Assembly (NCBI GenBank): GCA_002238765.1
Contig: MPMZ01000015.1
Location: 1 to 53,861 of the forward strand
Source: Nitrospira sp. bin75
Lineage (GTDB): Bacteria > Nitrospirota > Nitrospiria > Nitrospirales > UBA8639
Direction of reading: 5' to 3'
Length of the DNA: 53,861 bases
The notes below the pieces were generated by a model. The model was not told the origin of the DNA. It searched no databases and was given only the letters and a program-made list of their open reading frames with translations. This document shows, piece by piece, positions 30,971-39,733 of the stretch. Each line of letters opens with the position of its first letter. Positions within the stretch are counted from its first letter, which is position 1. The position numbers were made by a program, and so were the translations under genes.

Positions 30971-32055
30971 TCAAAACGGGCCGATGGCGAGCAGTCTCTC
31001 GGCATTCTTGTGAGCGATCTTCTCCTTGGTCGCCCGGGGCAGATCGACGGCCCGGAACCAGTCGGCTCCCGCCTTGGCGCTCGCCATGGGATAATCGACG
31101 GAGAACATGATCCGGTCCTCGCCCATGGTCGACAGGGCCAGGGTCAGCAGTTCGTCGCGGAAAAACGCGCTGGTCGTAATCCACAGGTTGTCGCGGAAGT
31201 ATTGCTGCACGGGCTTGTGCAACCGGTCCTTCGCGATGCGGGCCAGGTCCTCCCCGACGCGCCAGTAGTAGAAGGGAAGCCCTTCGCCCATGTGGCCGAT
31301 AACGATCTGCAACTTGGGAAACCGGTCGAAGACGCCGCTGACGATCATGCGCAGACACTGGAGCGCGACTTCCTGATGCCATCCATAGCCTGGGCGCCGA
31401 GAATCCGGCTCGCCAATGTGTCGCCCAGCCCGTCGTAGTAGACCTCCAAGGCTTGGGGCGAAGGCTAGTTCGGGTGGATGTAGAGGGGTACGCCAAGCGC
31501 TTCGGCCCGGGCGAGCACCGGCTCAAAGTCGACGTGGTCGAGAAACTTCCCGTCGATTGCGCCGTAGCTCATGCAGCCGACGAAGCCATGCTCGCGGACC
31601 GAACGTTCGAGTTCGTCGGCCGCCGCCTCCGGCTGGCTCAGCGGCAGCGTGGCGAAGGCGCGGAAACGGTCCGGATAGGCCGCGATGACTTCGTCGGCGA
31701 CCCAGGCATTGAGCTTGCGGGCGTAGGCCACGCCTTCGGCTCCGGGCAGGGTCTGGGCGCCGGGCGTCACGGCCGACAGCACCTGAATGTCGACACCCGC
31801 CTCGTCCATGTCCGCGATCCGGCCGGAGCCCAGGTCGAGGAGCTCGGGTCTGCGCTTGCCCCCCGAGAAGAGCCGCTTGTCCCCGGCGGCCTTCAGCCGC
31901 TGAATCTCGCGTGTCGTGAAATGCTCTTCCAGTGTGATCAGGAACAGCTTCCTGTCCTTGGCGCCCGCGCCCGGAGAGGCGGTGCCGAACAATCCCGTCG
32001 CCGTCGCGGCGACGCCGAGGCCCGCGACGCGGCCCAGGAACGCGCGCCTCGTCAT
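30971..32055 (-). pseudogene. Tat-exported amidohydrolase, broken by an amber stop and a frameshift
   Basis: ACMSD-like amidohydrolase-2 family protein. The start (ATG 32055) encodes a twin-arginine signal, MTRRAFLGRVAGLGVAA. The first part runs to LGVPLYIHPN and then hits an in-frame TAG (31467-31465). The same frame continues with family-like sequence, PQALEVYYDGLGDTLASRILGAQ, to about 31390, where a one-base shift is needed to enter the frame encoding YGWHQEVALQCLRMIVSGVFDRFPKLQIVIGHMGEG and the C-terminus, ending at 30971. Two independent lesions make function unlikely. The cytochrome b561 gene upstream on the same strand may have been its partner. Confidence 0.85.
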
Positions 32056-32159
32056 AGTGGGGCTGCCGATGCGCTCGGCTGGCGATGATGGGTTTCCCGG
32101 CCCCGCAGGCGGGCGGGCCTGCTCCGGTCGCGCCGGCGGCGCGCGGAAAGCGAACCTTC

Positions 32160-32708
32160 TCATCGGTCGCCGAAGGTCATGCGATGGATGATGTCGTGGC
32201 CGTCGAACCAGCGATGCTTGAAGGCTGCCGCGATGTGGCCGGCAGTGACCGCCAGCATGGTGTAGGCGAGCCACATGTGCAGATCCTCGGACAGATCCTG
32301 GAGGTCCTCGCCGGTCTCGGGGAACACTTGCGGCATCTCGACGCCGAACCACTGCACGGTGTGGCCGCCGAAATTGGTTTCCGCCCAGCCGAGCGCGATG
32401 ACCAGGGCGGGAAGCGCATAGAGCGCGGCATGGCCGAGATGCGCGGCGGTGCGTTCCGTTCCCCGAATCGAGTCCGGCAGCGGCGGGGGCCGTTTCGCCA
32501 ACCTGACGGCGATGCGCAGGACGAGCAGGGCGAGCAGCGTGACGCCGATCGAGATGTGCAGGTCGAACAGAAGTTCCTCCAGCGGAGAGTCGTCCTCGAC
32601 CAGCGTCGTCATCGCGTAGCCGCATCCCCACATGAAGACGAAGCCTGCGGCCATGATCCAATGGATCAGGCGCGCCGCCAAATGGTACTTTTCGTGGGTC
32701 ATCGGCAT
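32160..32708 (-). CDS. Cytochrome b561-type membrane protein
   Basis: About 182 residues with four hydrophobic helices and paired His ligands, as in bacterial cytochrome b561: YHLAARLIHWIMAAGFVFMW, DLHISIGVTLLALLVLR, HAALYALPALVIALGW and DLHMWLAYTMLAVTAGHIAAA. It would bind two b-type hemes and pass electrons across the inner membrane. The start at 32708 (MPMTHEKYH) is chosen over a longer frame with Arg/Pro-rich residues. It lies 104 bases upstream of the amidohydrolase remnant on the same strand. Confidence 0.88.
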   Translation of the reverse strand: MPMTHEKYHLAARLIHWIMAAGFVFMWGCGYAMTTLVEDDSPLEELLFDLHISIGVTLLALLVLRIAVRLAKRPPPLPDSIRGTERTAAHLGHAALYALPALVIALGWAETNFGGHTVQWFGVEMPQVFPETGEDLQDLSEDLHMWLAYTMLAVTAGHIAAAFKHRWFDGHDIIHRMTFGDR

Positions 32709-33025
32709 GGTTCTCCTTTGTGGGGTGGCGGTGTCGCAGTCTGGTCCGCGTGCGCCGACGTTCGGCAGGCCAGTCTTCCGGCCCGCACGAGGGCGGGTGC
32801 CCGCGGGGTTTGACCGCCGAAGCGGGATTTGGTTCTCCATGCGCCAGCTTGAGGGTAACGCACTTCCCGCCGGGAGAGTGCCACAAGGAGCGAATCACAT
32901 GTCGGCACCATCCGCACGCCCTCCGCCCATGAGATCAAGGCTTTACACAAGGCTTTACTCCTTGGCGCACCGACCCCGACCTACTATAGAATATCTTGAG
33001 GCGTTTCACGAATTGTAATGGAATC
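32709..33025. other. Intergenic region between cytochrome b561 and xerD genes
   Basis: No convincing gene is seen. It carries the divergent upstream regions of the two genes and, near 32962-32990, the promoter listed separately. Short open frames here are Arg/Pro/Ser-rich and overlap on both strands, which is typical of non-coding GC-rich DNA. Confidence 0.5.
32962..32990 (+). promoter_or_regulatory. Putative sigma-70 promoter of xerD-dsbC
   Basis: TTGGCG (32962-32967) and TATAGA (32985-32990) are spaced by exactly 17 bases, 36 bases before the xerD ATG. Confidence 0.55.
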
Positions 33026-33919
33026 ATGTCCGATGCCGATGTAATCGACGCATTTCTCGACAGTAGCTGGGCGGAACAGGGACTCGCGCGCTCCACGATG
33101 CAGGCGTATTGCTCTGACCTTTCAGGATTTTCTCGCTGGCTGAGGGTTCAGGGAAACGACCTGTGTACCGCGGGTGGCGAGGACATCCAGATGTACTTGG
33201 CCTCCCGGCTCCAGAAAGGCACGCGGGCCAGCAGCGTGGCGCGTATCCTGTCGGCGATCCGGCTGTTCTACCGCTATGCAAAACGGCATGCCCTGCGTGG
33301 CGACGATCCCTGCGCGCAGGTCATCACCCCGAAACCATCCCGGTATCTGCCTACCGTACTGAGCGAGCAGGAAACCGAGACCTTGCTGAACACGCCGGAT
33401 GTGAGCACCCCGAAGGGACTGCGGGATCGCGCCATGCTGGAACTGCTCTACGCCTGCGGACTTCGGGTCAGCGAACTGGTTTCCCTCAAACAGGGTCAGA
33501 TCAACATGAAGACCGGAGTCTTGCGCCTGGTTGGGAAGGGCATGAAGGAGCGGCTGGTGCCGTTCGGCGAGTGCGCGACCGACTGGCTGGAGCGCTACCT
33601 CAGGGAGTCCCGTCCGCTGCTGCTGGAGGGACGCCCGCAGACCGAAGATCTGTTTGTGACCCGCCAGGGCCGCGCGATGAGCCGCCAGGCTTTCTGGCAG
33701 ATGCTACGCCGGATGACCCAGAAGGCCGGCATCACCAAGCCGCTGACCCCGCACACGCTGAGGCACACGTTCGCGACGCACCTGCTGAACCACGGGGCGG
33801 ACTTGCGGGTCGTGCAGATGCTGCTCGGCCACAGCGACCTGGCTACCACTCAAATCTATACCCATGTGGCACATGACAAACTCAAGAACATGCACCGGGT
33901 TCACCACCCTCGTGGTTAA
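33026..33919 (+). CDS. xerD: Tyrosine recombinase XerD
   Basis: Site-specific recombinase that, with XerC, resolves chromosome dimers at dif. About 297 residues with an N-terminal SAM-like core-binding domain and a catalytic domain with the full set: R in ACGLRVSEL, K in GKGMKERLVPF, HTLRHTFATHLL, LGHSDLATTQIYTHV with the catalytic Tyr. The ATG at 33026 (MSDADVIDAFLDSSW) gives the normal start. It lies directly upstream of dsbC, with overlap, the usual gammaproteobacterial order, so it is the housekeeping enzyme rather than an island integrase. Confidence 0.93.
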   Translation: MSDADVIDAFLDSSWAEQGLARSTMQAYCSDLSGFSRWLRVQGNDLCTAGGEDIQMYLASRLQKGTRASSVARILSAIRLFYRYAKRHALRGDDPCAQVITPKPSRYLPTVLSEQETETLLNTPDVSTPKGLRDRAMLELLYACGLRVSELVSLKQGQINMKTGVLRLVGKGMKERLVPFGECATDWLERYLRESRPLLLEGRPQTEDLFVTRQGRAMSRQAFWQMLRRMTQKAGITKPLTPHTLRHTFATHLLNHGADLRVVQMLLGHSDLATTQIYTHVAHDKLKNMHRVHHPRG

Positions 33920-34622
33920 GCGAACCCTATTCTTTGGCGCGCTTCTGCTCGCGACCGCGGCTCCCGCGGAGATGAGCGAAACGCAACTCCATGAACGTCT
34001 GATGGCATTGAACCCGGATCGCGCTCCGGATCGGGTCCGTCCTGCGCCGGTGCCGGGCCTGTACGAGGTTCTGTACGGGGCGCAGGTCTTCTACATTACG
34101 GACGACGGCAAGCACCTGATCTCGGGGGGCGAGCTGATCGACCTGGACAACCGGATCAGTTTGACGGAAGTCTCCCGGGCAGCGGCTCGGGCGGAGTTAC
34201 TGGAAGCCTACGGCACGGACAAGATGTTGGTTTTCCCGGCGGGTGCGTCGCGCCGCCATGCGATCGTCGTGGTGACGGACATCGACTGCCCGTATTGTCA
34301 GAAATTCCATGAGCATATCGAAGAACTCAATGCCGCCGGCGTTGAAGTCCGCTACTTGCTGTATCCGCGGGCCGGCATGGAAAGCGGCAGTTACCAGAAA
34401 TCCGTCAGCGTCTGGTGCTCAACGGACCGCCAAGATGCGCTGACCCGCGCCAAGCGCCTAGAGCCGGTCCCGCCGAAAACCTGCGCCAACCCGGTCGCCG
34501 AGCATATCGACCTGGTCGATCGGATCAATATCCGGTCGACACCCTCCATCTTCCTGCCGGACGGCACGCTGGTCCGTGGATACCGCCCGCCGGCGGAGCT
34601 TCTGGCCCTGCTGGGCGACTGA
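33912..34622 (+). CDS. dsbC: Thiol:disulfide interchange protein DsbC
   Basis: Periplasmic disulfide isomerase, about 236 residues. A signal peptide (KRTLFFGALLLATAAPAE) leads to an N-terminal dimerisation domain (GLYEVLYGAQVFYITDDGKHL) and a thioredoxin-like domain with the CPYC active site in TDIDCPYCQKF; the second Cys pair is in VWCS...KTCANP. I choose the GTG at 33912, which overlaps the end of xerD by eight bases and places a short basic region before the signal; upstream ATGs at 33864 and 33873 would lengthen it implausibly. Confidence 0.92.
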   Translation: MVKRTLFFGALLLATAAPAEMSETQLHERLMALNPDRAPDRVRPAPVPGLYEVLYGAQVFYITDDGKHLISGGELIDLDNRISLTEVSRAAARAELLEAYGTDKMLVFPAGASRRHAIVVVTDIDCPYCQKFHEHIEELNAAGVEVRYLLYPRAGMESGSYQKSVSVWCSTDRQDALTRAKRLEPVPPKTCANPVAEHIDLVDRINIRSTPSIFLPDGTLVRGYRPPAELLALLGD

Positions 34623-34631
34623 TTCCGGGAT

Positions 34632-37600
34632 TTACGTGCCGGGCATGTCGTGCAGCTGGCGGCTGCGCGTGAACAGCAGGGAACAGCGAACCGGCCGGCC
34701 GGGATAGACGAGGCGGACAAAGCGGGCATATTCGTTCATCTGCTCGGTGTAGTGCCCGGCGATTTCTTCGAGTTCCTCCGGGTCTTCCGTGGTGTGGGAC
34801 TTGAAGTCGATGACCCAGGCCTGGTCCGGAGTGACCAACAGCCGGTCGATGATGCCAAACCCTTCGCCTGCTTCGGTTCTGCAAAGGATCGGGACTTCCG
34901 TGTAGACGCGGGTCTGGGGACCGGGCCGGAACACCGGATCCAGTTCCGGGTCGCCGACCACCCGACGGGCCTCGTCCAGCCAGTCCTGAAAGTCGGGGTC
35001 CTGCAGGTTGCGGTTCTGGCCGTGAGCCAGGCGCTCGATCTTGGCCGGATCGGGTTCTCCGGCCTCCAGCATTTCGATCAGGGCATGGATAAGACTGCCG
35101 CGCTCCAGTGCATACCGCCGCGCCAGGACTCCCCTCATGTCCCCGGAATCCATCGGTTCGTCCAATGCGTCGGTCGCGCTTGGCGCCACGACGTTCGGGA
35201 GTTCGATGGGCGTGTCCAATCCGGTACAGTCCGGCTCCGGCGCGGCAGAAGGGGAAAGGGGGTCGGCAGGCTGCGGGTCCGGTCCCAGTGCCAGCAAGCC
35301 GGACTCTTCTTCGGAGAACTCCGAGGGTAACGCCAGAAGCTTCTGGTGAAGTTCTTCGTGCTGGCAGAGAATCAGCATCTGCCGGGCGCGGGTAAACGCG
35401 ACATAGGCGCGGTTGAAGTCTTCCGCCTGCCTTTTTTGGCGTACTAGTTCCAGGCATTCCAGCGAACGGGAATCCATGTCTGCCTTGCGGGGCCTGAACA
35501 GGAAACGCCGGGGCCGGTCTTCGTCGGCGGGCCAATCGATCAGGACGTCCCCGTGCCGGCCCCGTTCCGTGGGCTTTTCCAGCTCGGCGTACACGACGAT
35601 GGGTTTCTCCAGGCCCTTGGCTGCGTGCACGGTCAGGATCTGGACGCGGTCTTCCTGGTCGTCCGACTTCAGGCTGACGAGGTCGGGCGCGTCATAGCCC
35701 TCGACGCGGCCGCAACGCATCTCCTCGATGAAGTGGACGAAGGCCGCCGTGCTGGGATAGCGCCCGCTGTCGAATTCCAGGGTCAGTTCGATGAAGCGGG
35801 TCAGGTTGCTGACCGCCCGCTCGCCGCGCTCGCCCGGCCAGGCACGCTGGTAGCAGCGCAGGGCGTCCGTCTGGAAGTAAATCAGATCCAGAAGGTCGTG
35901 GGTGGGGATGTGGCCGACCAGTTTCCGCCACTTTTTTAAGTTTTTGTGCGCCCGCCGCAGCGGGTGTTCCGGGTCTTTCTGTTTGGACAGGATCTCCAGG
36001 CGGTCGGTCCAGCGGTCCGACTTCTCGCCGGTACATGCCAGTTCCATCAGTTCTTCGTCCGTCACGCTGTACGGGGGGGAGCGCAGCACCTGCACCAGGT
36101 GCAGGTCGTCGGCCGGCCGGATCAGGAACTGCAGCAGGGCCTGCATGTCCCGGACTTCCAGGTGCTGGAGCAGGGTCTGGCGGGACTGGCGGGCGAACGG
36201 GATTTCATGGCGGGTCAGCGCATGTTCGATCTGCGGGACGTGGGTGCGCCGGTTCACCAGGATCATGCAGTCGCGGAATTCGGCGGCCCGGGTCCCGGTG
36301 TCCCGATCCTCGATGGCGACCCGCTGGTCGATGATCCGCCGGATGCGTTCGGCGATCTTCTCGGCCATCTGCTCGAGGTGGGTGGAACGGACTTCGGGGC
36401 GGGGTTCGGTCAGGGGATTGCGCAGCGGCTGGTCCGGGTCGGGGGCGTCTGACTCATCCCGGGCTTCTTTCGCAACGGGCGGGAGCAGCTCGACCCGTCC
36501 CCACAATCCTTCCAGATGGGTGTCGTGGGGCGAGAAGTCCGGCAGGGGGAAGATGCCGCCCTCGCCGAAGGCGGAGTTGACGAAGTCGATGATGACCTTG
36601 GACGAGCGCCAGGAAGCGTCCCTGGGGACGGGTTTGTCCGCCTGCAGGTGGGACTGGAGGTAGGTGTCGGCCTCTCTTTGGATCTCCGGGTTGGCGCGCC
36701 GCCACTGGTAGATGGACTGCTTGGGGTCGCCGACGATGAAGGCGGAGCCGGACCCGTCCCCGGACTCGTGCAGGGCCTCAAGGAAAATCTTCAGCGTTTG
36801 CCAGGACAGGGCGTCGGTGTCCTGGAATTCGTCGACCAGGACATGCCGGAAACTCTGCCCGAGCTTGTACTGCACCCACTCGATGCCGCCGTTCATCAAC
36901 CGGTTCGAGAACCACAGCAGGTCGTCGTAGTCCATATACCCTTGAGCCTGCTTGAGGCGCTGGTAGTTGTCGGCCAGTTGGCCGACGATGGCGTACCAGT
37001 GGCTGTTAATTTCGCAGGATTTCCGACGCAGGAGCCCGTCGAGGGTCTTGCGGATTTGCGGGGGCCATCGGGAAAGGAAACGATTGATTTCTTCGACCCC
37101 GCTCTCGCCCAGACGGTCTTGCGCCGCCTTGCTCGTGGGGGGGAGCGACGACCGGACGTCCTGCTTCTCGGAGTCGTACAGGGCATCGTTCAGTTGCTGG
37201 GCCTGCTCGAGGCTTCCGGCTTCCTCATTTTCCAGCGCGCGACACAATTTGACGGCGGCCTTAGCCTGATGGGATTTCTCCGAGGCGCCGCTTTTCTCGA
37301 GCAGGTCCGCCAAGTGCCGAAGCTCCGGTTCGGCGTCGGGATCCTGAGTCGGATCCGAAGCCTCGTCCAGGCGAAAAACTTCATCCCGCAGGTGCGCGCG
37401 CAATTGTTCAAGGGTGAATTCGCCTTCGCCCTCGCCCTCGCCCACGAAAGCGCGCCACTCCAGGATATGCCCCCGGAATCCTTTCAGGATGCGGCGCAAC
37501 TCCGACAGGCTCGGAATCTCTGCCACGACCGCGTTCATGGACTCCGACAATTCACTGCCGGGATTGCGGCGGGCTTCCTCGAAGAGCTGGTCCTCCGCCT

Positions 37601-38048
37601 CCTCATGCAAATGCGCGGACTGCTCCCTTTGCGGGATCGTGAAGCCGGCCGGGATGCCGGCCTCCAGGGGGAAGCGCCGCAGCAGCTCCTGGAAGAAGGA
37701 ATGGAACGTCGCGATGCGGATGCCTTGGTCCGCGAACTGCACCGTTTCGAATAGCGCGCGGGCCCGATCAAGATGTCTCTCGGGTGTGTCGACGCCGATC
37801 TTCTCCAGGTCTTCGGCCAGCGCCGGGTCGTCGAGGGTCAGCCATTTCTCCAGCCACTCGGTCAGGCGTTGCTGGATCTCGGCCGCCGCCTTGCGGGTAA
37901 AGGTGATGGCCAGGATGGAATCGGGCTCGGCACCTGCCAGCAGCAGACGCAGGATGCGCGCCACCAGCAGCCAGGTCTTGCCGGTTCCTGCCGAGGCGAA
38001 GACGGCGACGCTTTTTTTCGGATCAGCGGGGGCCAGTGAATCAATCAT
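34632..38048 (-). CDS. AddA/RecB-type helicase-nuclease (UvrD family)
   Basis: An 1138-residue exonuclease V-type protein for double-strand break processing. It has Walker A ASAGTGKT (residues 18-25), TFTRKAAAEI, DEFQDTD, GDPKQSIYQWRRA, VHAAKGLEKPIVVY and AYVAFTRARQM, then a C-terminal PD-(D/E)XK nuclease with GFGIIDRLLV and AWVIDFKSH. Architecture fits AddA or RecB-like subunits. The partner gene addB normally lies just upstream on the same strand, but here the AT-rich CoM cluster begins within ~100 bases of the start codon. I infer that the partner is beyond the cluster or lost. It converges on dsbC, with nine bases between the stops. Confidence 0.85.
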   Translation of the reverse strand: MIDSLAPADPKKSVAVFASAGTGKTWLLVARILRLLLAGAEPDSILAITFTRKAAAEIQQRLTEWLEKWLTLDDPALAEDLEKIGVDTPERHLDRARALFETVQFADQGIRIATFHSFFQELLRRFPLEAGIPAGFTIPQREQSAHLHEEAEDQLFEEARRNPGSELSESMNAVVAEIPSLSELRRILKGFRGHILEWRAFVGEGEGEGEFTLEQLRAHLRDEVFRLDEASDPTQDPDAEPELRHLADLLEKSGASEKSHQAKAAVKLCRALENEEAGSLEQAQQLNDALYDSEKQDVRSSLPPTSKAAQDRLGESGVEEINRFLSRWPPQIRKTLDGLLRRKSCEINSHWYAIVGQLADNYQRLKQAQGYMDYDDLLWFSNRLMNGGIEWVQYKLGQSFRHVLVDEFQDTDALSWQTLKIFLEALHESGDGSGSAFIVGDPKQSIYQWRRANPEIQREADTYLQSHLQADKPVPRDASWRSSKVIIDFVNSAFGEGGIFPLPDFSPHDTHLEGLWGRVELLPPVAKEARDESDAPDPDQPLRNPLTEPRPEVRSTHLEQMAEKIAERIRRIIDQRVAIEDRDTGTRAAEFRDCMILVNRRTHVPQIEHALTRHEIPFARQSRQTLLQHLEVRDMQALLQFLIRPADDLHLVQVLRSPPYSVTDEELMELACTGEKSDRWTDRLEILSKQKDPEHPLRRAHKNLKKWRKLVGHIPTHDLLDLIYFQTDALRCYQRAWPGERGERAVSNLTRFIELTLEFDSGRYPSTAAFVHFIEEMRCGRVEGYDAPDLVSLKSDDQEDRVQILTVHAAKGLEKPIVVYAELEKPTERGRHGDVLIDWPADEDRPRRFLFRPRKADMDSRSLECLELVRQKRQAEDFNRAYVAFTRARQMLILCQHEELHQKLLALPSEFSEEESGLLALGPDPQPADPLSPSAAPEPDCTGLDTPIELPNVVAPSATDALDEPMDSGDMRGVLARRYALERGSLIHALIEMLEAGEPDPAKIERLAHGQNRNLQDPDFQDWLDEARRVVGDPELDPVFRPGPQTRVYTEVPILCRTEAGEGFGIIDRLLVTPDQAWVIDFKSHTTEDPEELEEIAGHYTEQMNEYARFVRLVYPGRPVRCSLLFTRSRQLHDMPGT

Positions 38049-38133
38049 ATGAACCGGGAAAGGTTTTGGAGAGGCTGGGATGGTGCGATGGTCGGACTTG
38101 GATTTTTTAATAAACCACTATTAGGCATATGTA

Positions 38134-38139
38134 TATAAT
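38134..38139 (+). promoter_or_regulatory. -10 box (TATAAT) at the start of the CoM cluster
   Basis: A perfect TATAAT lies about 75 bases before the ATG at 38213, in the first AT-rich bases after the backbone. The -35 region (near 38111) is weak. Confidence 0.45.
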
Positions 38140-38212
38140 TCCCATTGTTTATCGAAGCCAGCCAGTGTAAATCATAAAAGTTTATACCAGTAATTTCCAT
38201 TAGGAACAAGGC

Positions 38213-39562
38213 ATGTATGACGTGTTGATCATTGGTGCAGGAACCGCAGGTATTGCAGCGGCCAAACAATTGGAAAAATTGAATGCCGAATATTTGCTGA
38301 TAGAAGAGGGAGATGGAGGTACGACGTGTGCAAAGACGGGATGTATGCCATCTAAAGGGCTAATTGAAATAGCAAAGAAGGTTAATAATCTTCAGTCTTT
38401 AACTAAAGAGAATCTTATCCAACAAAATCAATTCAAAATTGATACTGCTTCTGTGCTGAAAAAAGTACGCACACTTAGAGATCATTTTGTCGAGAGAGCC
38501 ATTAAAGGGAGTGAAAAATTTCCTCGGATCAAAGGGACTGCAAAATTTATTAATACTAATACGATTGAAGTCAATGGGGAAAAAATATCGGCCAACAATA
38601 TAATTATTGCAAACGGTTCAAGGCCAAGAATACCGGATGTATTTGAAGAGGTGAAATCCAAAATATTAACTACTGACAATATTTTTGAACAAGAAAAGCT
38701 ACCCGATAGCATAGCTGTTGTCGGACTGGGTGTTATCGGGGTAGAGCTTGCTCAAGCTCTTGCAAGATTGGGAGTAAAAGTACAAGTATATGAAGAATAT
38801 AGAACAATAGCAGGAATACAAGATGAAAAAGTTTTTCATCATGCACTTTCTCTTCAACAGCAGTACTACCCGATTCACTTTAATACCAAGATTTCAAAAG
38901 TAACAGAGCAAGCAGGGAAGTTCTTGATTGAGTGGAAAAATGGTCGATTAGAAGTTGACCAAATATTGTTGTGCGCTGGAAGAGAATCCAATATTGATCA
39001 ATTGAACTTGGGAAAACTAGGCCTAGATACTACGGACACAGCAAACACGTTATATGACCCCTGCACGTTGCAGATAAATGATTTCCCAATTTATGTGGCT
39101 GGTGATGTTAGTTCCCAAAAAATGGTGGTGCATGAAGCCGCAGAAGAAGCAAGAGTTGCGGTACACAATGCGATGCATACTAAAAAGAAAAAACTTGCAA
39201 AGCCTGCTTTAAATATAGTTTTTACTGACCCACCCATAGCAAGAGTAGGCCAGTCATTAAATGAACTCGACCAGGACAAGTGTGTTATTGGTGAATTCGA
39301 TTTTTCTCTGCAAGGGCGTGCGACTTTAAAAGGGGAAAATCATGGCGTTGTACGGGTTTATGTGAATTCAAGAAACGATCATATTCTCGGTGCAGAAATG
39401 ATAGCCCCAGGTGCGGAAAATTTTGCACATTTGTTAATGATGGCCATTCAAAATGAAATTCCATTACACAAGCTATTACAGCTGCCTATCTATCATCCGG
39501 TTTTGGAAGAAGGATTACGCCAAGCATTAGTTAATGCAAAAAGCAAATCAGCAGTTGCATAA
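38213..39562 (+). CDS. FAD-dependent pyridine nucleotide-disulfide oxidoreductase
   Basis: A 449-residue class I flavoprotein of the dihydrolipoamide dehydrogenase type. FAD motif GAGTAG (8-13), redox-active disulfide C39/C44 in TTCAKTGCMPSKG, NAD(P) motif VVGLGVIGVELAQ near residue 174, second FAD motif PIYVAGDV, and the C-terminal dimerisation domain with HPVLEE, which keeps the His-Glu catalytic pair. Keeping that pair argues against 2-ketopropyl-CoM carboxylase, which lacks it. Given its neighbours, reduction of a CoM or mixed disulfide is a reasonable inference. It is the first gene of the cluster and has its own putative promoter. Confidence 0.85.
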   Translation: MYDVLIIGAGTAGIAAAKQLEKLNAEYLLIEEGDGGTTCAKTGCMPSKGLIEIAKKVNNLQSLTKENLIQQNQFKIDTASVLKKVRTLRDHFVERAIKGSEKFPRIKGTAKFINTNTIEVNGEKISANNIIIANGSRPRIPDVFEEVKSKILTTDNIFEQEKLPDSIAVVGLGVIGVELAQALARLGVKVQVYEEYRTIAGIQDEKVFHHALSLQQQYYPIHFNTKISKVTEQAGKFLIEWKNGRLEVDQILLCAGRESNIDQLNLGKLGLDTTDTANTLYDPCTLQINDFPIYVAGDVSSQKMVVHEAAEEARVAVHNAMHTKKKKLAKPALNIVFTDPPIARVGQSLNELDQDKCVIGEFDFSLQGRATLKGENHGVVRVYVNSRNDHILGAEMIAPGAENFAHLLMMAIQNEIPLHKLLQLPIYHPVLEEGLRQALVNAKSKSAVA

Positions 39563-39680
39563 GCTTTTCTGCACACCCTTTTTCGTCCGGTCCAGCAAAC
39601 GAATTCTAAGCCTGGCTTCCGATATGCAGCGAACCTGACCGGGACTATCTTTTGAAATTTAAAGGCATAAAATACAGCCT

Positions 39681-39701
39681 AGTACTTAAGTAGTACTCAA
39701 G
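39681..39701 (+). repeat. Direct repeat upstream of the MetE-type gene (possible operator)
   Basis: AGTACTTAAG (39681-39690) and AGTACTCAAG (39692-39701) recur with an 11-base spacing, one helical turn, 33 bases before the ATG at 39734. A TAAAAT (39668-39673) just upstream may be a -10 box. The placement over a probable transcription start suggests a regulator site; this is inference. Confidence 0.4.
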
Positions 39702-39733
39702 AATCCAGAGATAGACCCAAGAGAGGTATCATT

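Noticed and set aside
33026-33919. Island integrase
   Set aside because: The recombinase is XerD by length, motifs and its xerD-dsbC context; it is in GC-rich backbone away from both island edges.
36516-37754. 412-residue plus-strand frame opposite the AddA-type gene
   Set aside because: Antisense shadow; the minus-strand helicase motifs are continuous through this stretch.
38213-39562. 2-ketopropyl-CoM oxidoreductase/carboxylase identity for the disulfide oxidoreductase
   Set aside because: That enzyme replaces the C-terminal His-Glu pair; this protein keeps HPVLEE, so a normal disulfide reductase is more likely.
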